8,963 bases of DNA, from assembly GCA_910588855.1 (NCBI GenBank), contig CAJUSR010000049.1, positions 1 through 8,963 of the forward strand. The letters are read 5' to 3'. How positions within the stretch are numbered: position 1 is the first letter of the stretch; each line of letters starts with the position of its first letter. Origin of the DNA: an uncultured Kineothrix sp. (GTDB lineage Bacteria; Bacillota; Clostridia; Lachnospirales; Lachnospiraceae). This document shows positions 1-7,555 of this stretch, piece after piece. The translations under genes and the position numbers were made by a program. The notes under the pieces are model-generated. The model saw only the letters and a list, made by a program, of their open reading frames with translations, was not told the origin of the DNA and ran no database searches.

Positions 1-161
1 ATTTCGGGTGGTTCTCAAGCGGGAAACTGGTGGCTCCCAAGGAGGATAATATTCAACGATTTTAAACGGAGCATCAAAATTTTGAAAATTTAATGAAAAT
101 GAGGAAAGAACTGACCAGAGGCAAGGGTGTAAAAGTGTCATGTCAAAAATCAAGACAAAGG

Positions 162-192
162 AAAAACCCCGAAAAATCAACGTTTTTCGAGG
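162..192 (-). terminator. Intrinsic terminator of tRNA-Cys
   Basis: Read on the minus strand, a 10-bp stem (CCTCGAAAAA pairing with TTTTTCGGGG, one G-U pair) closes a six-base loop and is followed by five Ts. It begins 9 bases after the tRNA-Cys 3' end, so it most likely ends that transcript. Confidence 0.8.
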
Positions 193-201
193 TCTCCGAA
201 G

Positions 202-273
202 AGGCGCAGACCGGATTTGAACCGGTGAATCAGGGTGTTGCAGACCCACGCCTTACCGCTTGGCTACTGCGCC
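202..273 (-). tRNA. tRNA-Cys (anticodon GCA)
   Basis: The minus strand folds as a 72-base cloverleaf. The acceptor stem GGCGCAG pairs with CTGCGCC, the D arm is GCC/GGC, the T stem ACCGG/CCGGT encloses loop TTCAAAT, and the anticodon loop CTGCAAC at 237-243 presents GCA (239-241). The discriminator base is U, the normal cysteine identity base. The top pair of the anticodon stem is a U-U mismatch. CCA is not encoded, so it must be added by nucleotidyltransferase. The gene has its own promoter upstream and terminator downstream, although the sugar operon also points towards it. Confidence 0.95.
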
Positions 274-300
274 ACATATTTATTTGCCAGACCAGCAACG

Positions 301-344
301 GCCTCAACAACTAGCATGATATCATATTAACAAACATTTTGCAA
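301..344 (-). promoter_or_regulatory. tRNA-Cys promoter with shared leader octamer
   Basis: On the minus strand: -35 TTGCAA (339-344), a 17-bp spacer, and -10 TATCAT (316-321) preceded by TGA, giving an extended -10. Seven bases after the -10 comes GTTGAGGC (301-308), about where transcription should start. The same octamer sits at the same offset after the tRNA-Glu -10 box. The predicted leader is about 35 bases long before the mature 5' end. Confidence 0.75.
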
Positions 345-434
345 GTAAAAATTTAACAATTCCTAAAAACAACAAAAGAATATTATTTTCCGCCTTTTTC
401 ACCTCGCTTTCAAACGGCAATGTACAATAGCCCA

Positions 435-1604
435 TTACCTCTGCTCTAAAGAAAACCCTTCCAAAGAGCCATCCAAAAAACTGGATACAATCATAAGAGC
501 CGCTCCCTCTGCCATAGGATTCACCGCCTCTGTATCCACCCGGATATCTAAATCATCTTCCGCCAATGCCGGATAGCTTGCCACCATGCTTTTTAATTCT
601 TCCACCTTTGGCAAGAGATATGGAGCCAATTTCCCTCCTATAATAATTTCCGTATCAAAACTTAACCGGATATTTGCCAACGCCTGGGCAAAATACTCCA
701 GATATTCCTTCCAGCGCTTTGCACACTCCTGATTCCCATCTTCCAGCATTTGAAAAAAGGATTTCAAATCCGGCTCTTCATTACCCGTCAGCGTTGTAAG
801 CGCACAGTAAGCCGACCAGCAGCCCCTGCCTCCACAAAAGCACTTCCGCCCATCCGGGTTCAATACAATATGCCCGAACGCGCCGGATTTGCTGTTTTTC
901 CCCCTATAAATCCGATTGTCCAATATGACAGAACCAGCCACGCCATTATCCGTCACAACTACATATACCGCGTCCTTTAATTCCCGGCTGCGCCATACAT
1001 TGCCAAACCCGGCCGCATTTGCTCCATATTCTACATGAACCGGATAAGCAAAATTCTTCTGGATTTGATCCAAGGGGAAATTTTTAAGCCCCAATACAGT
1101 AGAGCGGGATACTATATTCCCTCTGGGGGAAATTTCCCCCGGAAACGCAATCCCTACCCCGAGTATATGCTGTACCTGCCCGCAGGAATCCGCCGCTTCA
1201 TGTACTATACGGTTCACCTGGCTCCAATAAGCATCGCTGTCCTCAAAATTCAGGCGCCTTACAGTCCCTTCTGCCACATTCCCCTTCAAATCCAATATCT
1301 GTACGTCTACATGATGCCGCCTGATTTCCACACCGGCAACATGGAATGCCTGATAGCAAAATTCAATTGGCCTTGGTTTGCGCCCGCCTGAAGAAGGGAT
1401 TTCCTCCCCTTCCCGCATTAAACCAATTTCCTTAAAAAAATGCAATATCTGGGTTACCGTCGGTCCGCTCAGATTTAGACGGTTTTTGATTTCCAGTTGT
1501 GTCATACTCCCTTCTTTAAACAGAAGCTGAAGTACCCTTTCACGGTTAATCGCACGTACCGATACATTGCTGAATGGCTGTTGGGTTTTGAGTTCTGCTT
1601 CCAT
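435..1604 (-). CDS. ROK-family transcriptional repressor
   Basis: 389 residues, a normal length for a NagC/XylR-type ROK regulator. Residues 18-66 form a winged helix-turn-helix (MTQLEIKNRLNLSGPTVTQIL). The linker SGGRKP (72-77) is typical of ROK repressors. Residues 88-375 form the ROK sugar-binding fold, with the zinc motif GH(245)...C255-F-C257-GGRG-C262. The kinase residues are gone: the phosphate loop reads GVEIRRHH, the catalytic Asp site reads VEYGAN rather than NDAN, and the sugar-binding Glu of GExGH is Ala242. It is therefore a regulator and not a kinase. It is the last gene of the sugar operon, 83 bp after the small membrane gene, with SD GGAAGGA ten bases before ATG. By family precedent it represses the operon until the imported or released sugar binds. 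The likely operator is at 7556-7597. Confidence 0.9.
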   Translation of the reverse strand: MEAELKTQQPFSNVSVRAINRERVLQLLFKEGSMTQLEIKNRLNLSGPTVTQILHFFKEIGLMREGEEIPSSGGRKPRPIEFCYQAFHVAGVEIRRHHVDVQILDLKGNVAEGTVRRLNFEDSDAYWSQVNRIVHEAADSCGQVQHILGVGIAFPGEISPRGNIVSRSTVLGLKNFPLDQIQKNFAYPVHVEYGANAAGFGNVWRSRELKDAVYVVVTDNGVAGSVILDNRIYRGKNSKSGAFGHIVLNPDGRKCFCGGRGCWSAYCALTTLTGNEEPDLKSFFQMLEDGNQECAKRWKEYLEYFAQALANIRLSFDTEIIIGGKLAPYLLPKVEELKSMVASYPALAEDDLDIRVDTEAVNPMAEGAALMIVSSFLDGSLEGFSLEQR

Positions 1605-1634
1605 GCTTTTGTATTCCTTCCACCTTTTGAATAT

Positions 1635-1663
1635 AGGATAACATTATTTCCCTTCTTTGTATA
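1635..1663 (-). promoter_or_regulatory. Possible weak internal promoter for the ROK gene
   Basis: In the 83-bp gap before the ROK gene the minus strand has TATACA (1658-1663), a 17-bp spacer and TATCCT (1635-1640), each four of six against consensus. This would let the repressor be made at a low level independently of the operon promoter. The match is weak and could be chance in AT-rich DNA. Confidence 0.2.
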
Positions 1664-1687
1664 GTATTCTTTTACCCTTGTCCGGTC

Positions 1688-1993
1688 TTATGCAGAATGG
1701 CGGATTGCAGCCAAATACCCGCTGCAAACCCCCTCTCTGATTTCCCGTCTGCGGTTCTTAAAATACACGAAAAAATCCGCCACTACCATTGCCTCATTTA
1801 ATAAATAAAAATAAACCGCTGCGTCTCTTGACACAAAAACTTTATTCAAAATACCGAATATATAAGCCAGTAAAATAAACGTCATAAAAAGCAGATTTTT
1901 CCCTTCCGTGGACTGGCTCTTTATACTGTTATAAAGATTCAGCGGCCACGCAAGCCCAAAGCATACAATCATAAGAACTTCCAATACCGACAT
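1688..1993 (-). CDS. Small three-helix membrane protein, SemiSWEET/PQ-loop-like
   Basis: 101 residues with three hydrophobic segments at about 4-22, 35-50 and 59-78, and a basic tail (KNRRRE). The pattern recalls SemiSWEET sugar transporters, which act as dimers of three-helix units: a proline in helix 1 (AWPLN, where the family often has PQ), a K-S-x-S-T-E-G loop after it, an F-G-I-L end to helix 2, and an asparagine in helix 3 (YLLNEAMVV). I infer a sugar-moving or sugar-sensing membrane protein, but the PQ dipeptide itself is absent, so the family call is tentative. It lies 9 bp after the hydrolase stop, with AGGAGG five bases further from its ATG than the intervening GGGAA, and is clearly co-transcribed with the hydrolase. 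It could export a cleavage product or import a monosaccharide. The sequence does not decide between these. Confidence 0.6.
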   Translation of the reverse strand: MSVLEVLMIVCFGLAWPLNLYNSIKSQSTEGKNLLFMTFILLAYIFGILNKVFVSRDAAVYFYLLNEAMVVADFFVYFKNRRREIREGVCSGYLAAIRHSA

Positions 1994-2002
1994 TTCCCCC
2001 TC

Positions 2003-3697
2003 CTATAGCCGGGCATCCCACAAGCCTGCAAACGGGTCTACCGGACTGATTCCCTGAAAACTGCTGCGGCCCATTATTTTTTCTATCATAGCCGCCACTG
2101 TGGTTTCGTTGCATGCGTATGCATTAACATATGTGCCTACCATCGGCACATCCGCCAAATGATATGGATTGGAAAAGGACAAAAACAAAACAGGAATATC
2201 CTTTGTATACTTCGGTGAATCCTCGCCTAAAAAATCGTCCCATACAATCCGGATTGTGGTCTGGTTGCTGCTGACCTTCATATTGGCAAAATAAATCATA
2301 AGGTCAGTTTCCTTTTTATACTCCGCCAAGCTGTAGTTTTCCCCCGGGTACTTGCCATCCTTAAAATAGGATACTTCAAACCCTTCCTGTTCCAACAGCT
2401 TTTTAAATAATTCTATTTCGGGAAGCAGCCCGTTCTCCGGCAATGTTTCATTTGTAATCTGAACCATCTTTATCTTCCTGATACGTTTTGCATCAAGAGG
2501 GAGAATCCCTTCCCTGTCTTTGACCAATGTAATGCTGCGTTCCGCCACATCCTTTGCTACTGCCAAATGTTCCGGGCAGCGCAGGCAGGAAAGCCTCTCC
2601 ATCTGGGGAACCGCACTCTTTTTTCCCAACCCTATGCTGGCTTTCAACGCCAGAATACGGGTAACCGCCTCGTCCAGACGATTCCGGCTCAATAACCCTT
2701 TTTCCAGCCCATTCAGCATGTAGCCCATATCTTCTTTCCTGTTAATTGTAAAAAGAAACATATCTGCCCCTCTTTCAATTGCGGCAGGCACTGCCAGATG
2801 GCGCGGCATGCTGCACGTAAATCCTACCATTTGCGTGGCATCCGTCACAATCAGCCCGTTAAATCCCATCTTTTTCCGCAATATTCCTTGCATCAATTCT
2901 TCACTCAGGGAAGCAGGCATAATTTCTTCATCTTTTATTTCCGGATTGATTTCCCTGCACAAGGCGGGCTGCTTTATATGGGCGCACATAACGGTAGGCG
3001 CACCATAATCTATCAGCTCCTGATAAACTTTCCCATAAGTTTCATACCACTCTTCCGCCGGCAGGCTGTTGACACTGCTCATCAAATGTTGATCCCGATA
3101 ATCTACGCCATCGCCCGGGAAATGTTTGATTGTACTTATCACATCATAATCCCGGCATGCATCTATGTAGCCTTTTGCCATACGCAAAATCCTCTCTGGG
3201 CTGCTTCCGTATGTCCTTACATTCGTTATCGGGTTCTCCGGGTTGAAGTCAATATCCACAATTGGCTCGAATGTCCAGTTTACACCGCCTGCACCGCCCT
3301 CCCGGCAAGCTACTTCGGCCAATTTATAAGCGGCCTGCGGATCATCGGTAGCCGCACATCCCATCGGGCTGGAAATATATGTACCATCTGTCAGTCCGCC
3401 GTTTCCTCCTGACCCTCCCCGTTCCAGGTTGCAGGCAATCAACAGCGGGATTTTTGCCTTCTCCTGAAGCCTCTTAGTATACTCCCACATCTTTTTCCCC
3501 GGAAAAGGCCGGTACATTACCCCGCCCGGCTCCAAACCGTCCAACAACATTTCCGGTCCATCTCCCGGTCTGTCCCATAAGATTTCACAGAAAAGCTGAC
3601 CCACTTTTTCCTTCTCCGACATACCCTTCAAAGTTTCTTCTACCCAGCGGCACTCTTCCTCCCCAAGATAAAAAGGTTTTCCTTTCAAATCTACCAT
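2003..3697 (-). CDS. Cytoplasmic family-3 glycoside hydrolase, NagZ-type
   Basis: 564 residues, no signal peptide. Residues 18-355 match the GH3 TIM-barrel. Motif KHFPGDGVDYRDQH (191-204) carries the Asp202-x-His204 dyad that serves as acid/base in NagZ-type enzymes, and GLIVTDATQM (281-290) supplies the nucleophile Asp286. Residues 383-545 look like the smaller second alpha/beta domain, as in Bacillus NagZ. NagZ enzymes release N-acetylglucosamine from beta-glycosides; members with the His dyad can also act as phosphorylases. The substrate loop that is usually D-Q-E-G-G reads N-L-E-R-G-G-S-G-G-N-G-G (90-101), so specificity may differ. It starts 6 bp after the permease stop, with AAGGAG nine bases before ATG. 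Lying directly behind a sugar importer, it probably cleaves the imported glycoside. A beta-glucosidase or other beta-glycosidase remains possible. Confidence 0.85.
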   Translation of the reverse strand: MVDLKGKPFYLGEEECRWVEETLKGMSEKEKVGQLFCEILWDRPGDGPEMLLDGLEPGGVMYRPFPGKKMWEYTKRLQEKAKIPLLIACNLERGGSGGNGGLTDGTYISSPMGCAATDDPQAAYKLAEVACREGGAGGVNWTFEPIVDIDFNPENPITNVRTYGSSPERILRMAKGYIDACRDYDVISTIKHFPGDGVDYRDQHLMSSVNSLPAEEWYETYGKVYQELIDYGAPTVMCAHIKQPALCREINPEIKDEEIMPASLSEELMQGILRKKMGFNGLIVTDATQMVGFTCSMPRHLAVPAAIERGADMFLFTINRKEDMGYMLNGLEKGLLSRNRLDEAVTRILALKASIGLGKKSAVPQMERLSCLRCPEHLAVAKDVAERSITLVKDREGILPLDAKRIRKIKMVQITNETLPENGLLPEIELFKKLLEQEGFEVSYFKDGKYPGENYSLAEYKKETDLMIYFANMKVSSNQTTIRIVWDDFLGEDSPKYTKDIPVLFLSFSNPYHLADVPMVGTYVNAYACNETTVAAMIEKIMGRSSFQGISPVDPFAGLWDARL

Positions 3698-3703
3698 ATC
3701 GCC

Positions 3704-4690
3704 TTACTCCTTATTGCGCATGCGTTCATAAATACGCTCGCTATAAACATCCAAAACTACTGCAACCAATATAATGACACCTTTTGACACCATTTGCCAG
3801 TAGCTCGATACCTTAAGCAAATTAAGCCCATTGCTGATTAATCCGATGACAAGGCATCCGAACAAAGTTCCCCCAACCGTTCCTGAACCACCGCCCATAG
3901 GCGTTCCGCCAATAACAACCGCTGCAATAATATCCATAACGGTATCTCCGCCCAGCGTTGTCTGTGCCGAAGCTACCCTTCCGCATGATACGACGGCCAT
4001 AATAGCAATTGTAAAACCTAAAAGCGCTGATACATAAACACGGGTACGTTCTACATTAATGCCGGAAACCCGGGCTGCTTCCGGATTACCGCCCACTGCA
4101 ATTACATTCCGCCCGAATTGGGTACGGCTGAAAATAATCTGCCCAATCACAATAAATACTACCATAAGCAAAACAGAAAACGGAATCGGTCCAATATAGC
4201 CCTGCCCCATAAAAATAATACCTTCATTCAAATTGCTGATTGGAGAGCCGTTTGAAAGCAGCATAAGCGTTCCCCTGAAAATCTGCTGCATTGCTAATGT
4301 TACGAGAAACGGCGGCAGATTAAACTTATTTTCAATTACCGCATTCATACTGCTGCAAAACATCCCCACAGCAATACAAATTATCAGTATAAGCGGAAAA
4401 GGCAACGCTGTCTGGCTCAACAGACCGCTGATTATGCCAATCATACACATCATATACCCGGCAGATAAATCCACGCTATCGGACGCCAGCAAAAAAGTAT
4501 ACCCTACGCCGATAATCCCATTTGCTGCAATCTGTCGTGCCAAACTCATCAAATTGCTTCCGGTCAAAAATGTATCCGTTGTCAGCATAAGCATAATAAA
4601 AAACAAAATTACCAGCAGGAAAGCCCTGTTTTTCAGAAAAAAGATAAGTACCGTATCCTTTGACCATTTTTTCTTTCTTTTCTGCTGCAT
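3704..4690 (-). CDS. CUT2-type sugar ABC transporter permease
   Basis: 328 residues, mostly hydrophobic, with about eight to ten membrane segments, matching the RbsC/XylH/AraH permease family. Family landmarks are DSVDLSAGYM (71-80), where relatives have GGIDLSVG, the cytoplasmic coupling segment GRNVIAVGGNPEAARVSGI (193-211), and the glycine-rich VIGGTPMGGGSGTVGG (259-274). It would form the homodimeric membrane channel that works with the adjacent ATPase and binding lipoprotein. The ATPase stop is 3 bp upstream, and the ribosome binding site GGAGG lies inside the end of the ATPase gene, so translation is probably coupled. Exact substrate cannot be read from the permease. Confidence 0.93.
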   Translation of the reverse strand: MQQKRKKKWSKDTVLIFFLKNRAFLLVILFFIMLMLTTDTFLTGSNLMSLARQIAANGIIGVGYTFLLASDSVDLSAGYMMCMIGIISGLLSQTALPFPLILIICIAVGMFCSSMNAVIENKFNLPPFLVTLAMQQIFRGTLMLLSNGSPISNLNEGIIFMGQGYIGPIPFSVLLMVVFIVIGQIIFSRTQFGRNVIAVGGNPEAARVSGINVERTRVYVSALLGFTIAIMAVVSCGRVASAQTTLGGDTVMDIIAAVVIGGTPMGGGSGTVGGTLFGCLVIGLISNGLNLLKVSSYWQMVSKGVIILVAVVLDVYSERIYERMRNKE

Positions 4691-4693
4691 ATC

Positions 4694-6202
4694 CTATCCC
4701 TCCGTTTCCTTTGTGTTCATCAGGCCAAACATTTCACCCATAATCTCTTCTGCCGTAGCTTCCCCGCGTTTATGTTCTGCCACAATGCGTCCTTTGCGGA
4801 CAACTAATACCCGGTCGCTCATCCCCATTACCTCCGGTAAATCACTGGATATCAAAAGAATTGCCATCCCCTGTCCGGCAAGTTTATTGCAATATCCGTA
4901 AATCTCGCTTTTCGCCCCTACGTCAACCCCTCTGGTCGGTTCATCCATAATTAAGACTTTCGGCGCCGTCATCAAAGCCCGCCCAATCATTACTTTCTGC
5001 TGGTTGCCTCCTGAAAGCGACCATATCGGCATTTTGCTTCCCGCCGTCTTAACGTGTAGTTCCTTCACCATTTCATCTGTATCTTTATCTTCTTTATTTG
5101 TATTTATTAATCCCCCCTTACATATTTTATAAAAATAAGCAAGTGTCATGTTCATCTGGACATTCATCTTTTTGACTACACCCTGACGTAAACGGTCTTC
5201 CGTAACCATAGCAATACCATGATTCAACCCCTGGCGTGGAGACCGGTTTTCCACCTTTTCCCCTTCCACATAGATTTCACCCCGGTTTGCCGGCGCAATG
5301 CCGTATATCCCTTGCATAATTTCCGTCCTTCCGGCACCGACCAACCCTGCAAAACCAAGAATCTCACCTGCCCTAACCTGAAAGCTGACATCTTCAAACA
5401 CGCCATCCCTTCCCAAGTTCTTCACTTCAAGCAGTACGTTTCCCGGCTCCATTGAAAGCTTTGGATATAAGTTCTCTACTTTACGTCCTGCAATGCCATT
5501 AATCAGCCCTTCCATAGTTAGTCCTTCCACATTGCATTCCTCTACCATATGACCATCACGGAAAATCGTCACCCTATCGGCCAATTCAAATACTTCCTCC
5601 AGTTTATGACTGATAAACAGGACGGAAACCCCCTCTTTTGTTAATCTACGGATAATCTTATAAAGCACTTTCACCTCTTTATCCGACAAGGCGCTGGTTG
5701 GCTCATCCATAATTACAATCTGCGAACCATAGGAAATTGCCCTCGCTATCTCCACCATTTGCATCTGGGCGGTACTCAGATTTTTTACGGTTTCCCGGGG
5801 ATTCAAATCCATTTCATAATCGTCAAACAACTTTTGCGTCCGTTCTTCACATAAAGAAGGCATATATATCCCACCTTTTGCGAACTGCCTGCACCGTCCA
5901 ATCCAGACATTATCCGCCACCGTCATACTGGGAACAAGGCACAGTTCCTGATGTATCATAGATATCCCTTTTTGCAAAGCGTCACTTGGGCTTTTAGGCT
6001 CATACGGTTTCCCGTTCAAGGTCATTGTACCTTTTGTCGGCGGAAAACTCCCTAATAATATGTTCATCATCGTTGACTTTCCGGCCCCATTTTCTCCGGC
6101 CAACGCCAATACTTCTCCTTTGTTGAGTTCAAAACTTACGTCTGTCAAAGCGTGCGTCTGATAAAAATTTTTACTGATGCCTTTCACCTCTAAAATTTTC
6201 AA
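4694..6202 (-). CDS. CUT2-type sugar ABC transporter ATPase (two ABC domains)
   Basis: 502 residues, the usual length for RbsA/MglA/XylG. The first ABC domain has Walker A GENGAGKST (36-44), signature LSTAQ (142-146), Walker B IVIMDEPT (162-169) and the H-loop His199. The second has a degenerate Walker A GLVGAGRTE (286-294, Lys replaced by Arg), a canonical LSGGN signature (396-400), Walker B VLIMDEPT (416-423) and Ser in place of the H-loop His (SSD, 452-454). This asymmetry is normal in the family, where only one site hydrolyses ATP efficiently. The start is TTG at 6202: AAGGCGG lies eight bases upstream, and the nearby ATG at 6209-6207 is out of frame. A rare start codon plus a hairpin upstream should lower its expression relative to the binding protein. 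Confidence 0.93.
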   Translation of the reverse strand: MKILEVKGISKNFYQTHALTDVSFELNKGEVLALAGENGAGKSTMMNILLGSFPPTKGTMTLNGKPYEPKSPSDALQKGISMIHQELCLVPSMTVADNVWIGRCRQFAKGGIYMPSLCEERTQKLFDDYEMDLNPRETVKNLSTAQMQMVEIARAISYGSQIVIMDEPTSALSDKEVKVLYKIIRRLTKEGVSVLFISHKLEEVFELADRVTIFRDGHMVEECNVEGLTMEGLINGIAGRKVENLYPKLSMEPGNVLLEVKNLGRDGVFEDVSFQVRAGEILGFAGLVGAGRTEIMQGIYGIAPANRGEIYVEGEKVENRSPRQGLNHGIAMVTEDRLRQGVVKKMNVQMNMTLAYFYKICKGGLINTNKEDKDTDEMVKELHVKTAGSKMPIWSLSGGNQQKVMIGRALMTAPKVLIMDEPTRGVDVGAKSEIYGYCNKLAGQGMAILLISSDLPEVMGMSDRVLVVRKGRIVAEHKRGEATAEEIMGEMFGLMNTKETEG

Positions 6203-6237
6203 TCCTCATACCGCCTTTCTGCTTTTTATACAGCCAA

Positions 6238-6284
6238 ATGCCTGCCCCCGGTTTATAAACCTTATATCACAGGGCGGCAGGCAT
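6238..6284 (-). other. Intercistronic hairpin between binding-protein and ATPase genes
   Basis: Arms ATGCCTGCC and GGCAGGCAT (6276-6284 and 6238-6246) pair perfectly over 9 bp, extended by three G-C pairs past a one-base bulge. The loop contains the self-complementary GGTTTATAAACC (6250-6261). No U tract follows, so it is less like a terminator than a stability or processing element that protects the upstream binding-protein message, a common arrangement in ABC importer operons. Partial attenuation is an alternative. Confidence 0.7.
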
Positions 6285-6298
6285 CGGACAACAGCTTA

Positions 6299-7438
6299 TT
6301 ATTCTTCTGCCGTCATACCGTTTGCTTCCATTACCGATACATAAGTATCCGGTGTTACAAGCTGATAATACCCTTCTACTTGATTCGTTTTCTCCACGCT
6401 GTTCCCATCCAACGCTTCCTGTACGTAATCCGCAGAAGATACCGCCAATTGCTTCATCGCCATCAAAACCGTAGCATCCAGTTCCCCGCTCTTTAAATAA
6501 GATTGCCCGGTTACGGAACAGTCAATAGAAACAATAATGTAGTCGTCTACAGATTCTCCTTTTGCTTTAATAGCATTAATAATACCTGCCGCCTGCTCGT
6601 CCGACTGGGTAACAAAACAATTAATTTCAGGATAAGTAGTCAGCATATCGCTTGTAATGTCATAAGCTTTTTGCGTATCGAACTCCGCATATTGGCTTGC
6701 AACCAGATTGACACGGTCAGAATATGTTCCATTCAGACAGTTCTCTTCAAATCCTTCGTAACGCTGTTCAACGGAAGAAGACCCTGATTGTCCATATAAA
6801 AATGCAATTTCCAAAGTGAGGTTTTCATCTGCCTCCAAAAGCCCGTTAAGGTAATCACCCTGAACTTTTCCTGCTTCCCGATGGTCCCCTGCCACATACG
6901 TATAATACCCTTCTTCGCTGGCTGCAATGGAACGCCCTGCAATAATAACCGGAATCCCTGCAGCCCCTAATTCTTCTACCGCAGCCGCAGACCCTTCCGT
7001 ATCGCAGCCCATTATGACAACAGCATCGCAGCCCATATTCATAAGTGCTTCCATATTATTCAATTCCGTTGTCACATCTCCGTTGGCATTCTGCAAAACA
7101 GCTTCCCATCCGCGTTCTTTTGCGACACCTTCAAAATAATCCGCCATAGTCTTCATCGTAGAATCCATAGAATTTAAGGAATAGCCAATTAAATAACCAT
7201 CACTTTCCTGTTCTTCACCATTTTCTGTAGCAGCATTGCTTTCATCAGCAGCACTGTTTTCATTAGAAGCATTTTCTTCGTTAGAAACATTCCCCTCATT
7301 GCCTGCATTGTTTTCTGCCTGATTGCTATCCCCGCTTCCGCAGGCTACAAGCCCCATCATCATCACAATAGCTAGCATCACTCCTAACATCTTCCGGCAT
7401 AAACCACATGTAACCTTTTTCCTATACATCTTCTTCAT
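6299..7438 (-). CDS. Sugar-binding lipoprotein of the ABC importer
   Basis: 379 residues from the ATG at 7438. A GTG six bases upstream is in frame, but it touches AGGAGG directly, whereas the ATG sits at ideal six-base spacing. The N-terminus has basic residues, a hydrophobic segment and lipobox LVAC (about 30-33), so the protein is exported and lipid-anchored at that Cys. A 45-residue spacer rich in Asn, Glu, Ser and Ala follows, a flexible tether. The rest is a class I periplasmic-binding fold (Peripla_BP_4, ribose/galactose type): GYLIGYSLNSMDS opens strand one, AVVIMGCDTEG and IPVIIAGRS lie in the first lobe, AGDHREAGKVQGDYL at the hinge, and VSIDCSVTGQSYLKSGELDA in the second lobe. It delivers the sugar to the permease/ATPase encoded downstream and is the first gene of the operon. 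Confidence 0.93.
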   Translation of the reverse strand: MKKMYRKKVTCGLCRKMLGVMLAIVMMMGLVACGSGDSNQAENNAGNEGNVSNEENASNENSAADESNAATENGEEQESDGYLIGYSLNSMDSTMKTMADYFEGVAKERGWEAVLQNANGDVTTELNNMEALMNMGCDAVVIMGCDTEGSAAAVEELGAAGIPVIIAGRSIAASEEGYYTYVAGDHREAGKVQGDYLNGLLEADENLTLEIAFLYGQSGSSSVEQRYEGFEENCLNGTYSDRVNLVASQYAEFDTQKAYDITSDMLTTYPEINCFVTQSDEQAAGIINAIKAKGESVDDYIIVSIDCSVTGQSYLKSGELDATVLMAMKQLAVSSADYVQEALDGNSVEKTNQVEGYYQLVTPDTYVSVMEANGMTAEE

Positions 7439-7444
7439 AAGCAC

Positions 7445-7450
7445 CCTCCT
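7445..7450 (-). promoter_or_regulatory. Ribosome binding site fixing the lipoprotein start
   Basis: A perfect AGGAGG lies directly against an in-frame GTG (7442-7444) but six bases from the ATG at 7436-7438. The spacing favours the ATG, shortening the longest reading frame by two residues. Confidence 0.75.
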
Positions 7451-7555
7451 ATCGGTCTTGAATTACGGCTGGCAGTCTGTCCGCATCCTTCTTTCCTATG
7501 GTTAACCATTTTTTATCCAAAATATTCTTTTTCTCCGTCTCTGCCTTATCGGATT

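Noticed and set aside
1..93. Possible 3' end of a plus-strand gene at the left edge, e.g. a frame ending at TAA 63-65.
   Set aside because: All three plus frames are open here and no terminator or recognisable peptide favours one. The stretch 1-161 shows nothing I can support.
93..314. 73-codon plus-strand reading frame.
   Set aside because: It covers tRNA-Cys and its terminator on the opposite strand, so it is a shadow.
2798..3412. 204-codon plus-strand frame and other plus-strand frames under the operon.
   Set aside because: They are antisense to well-supported genes with intact motifs and have no family resemblance.
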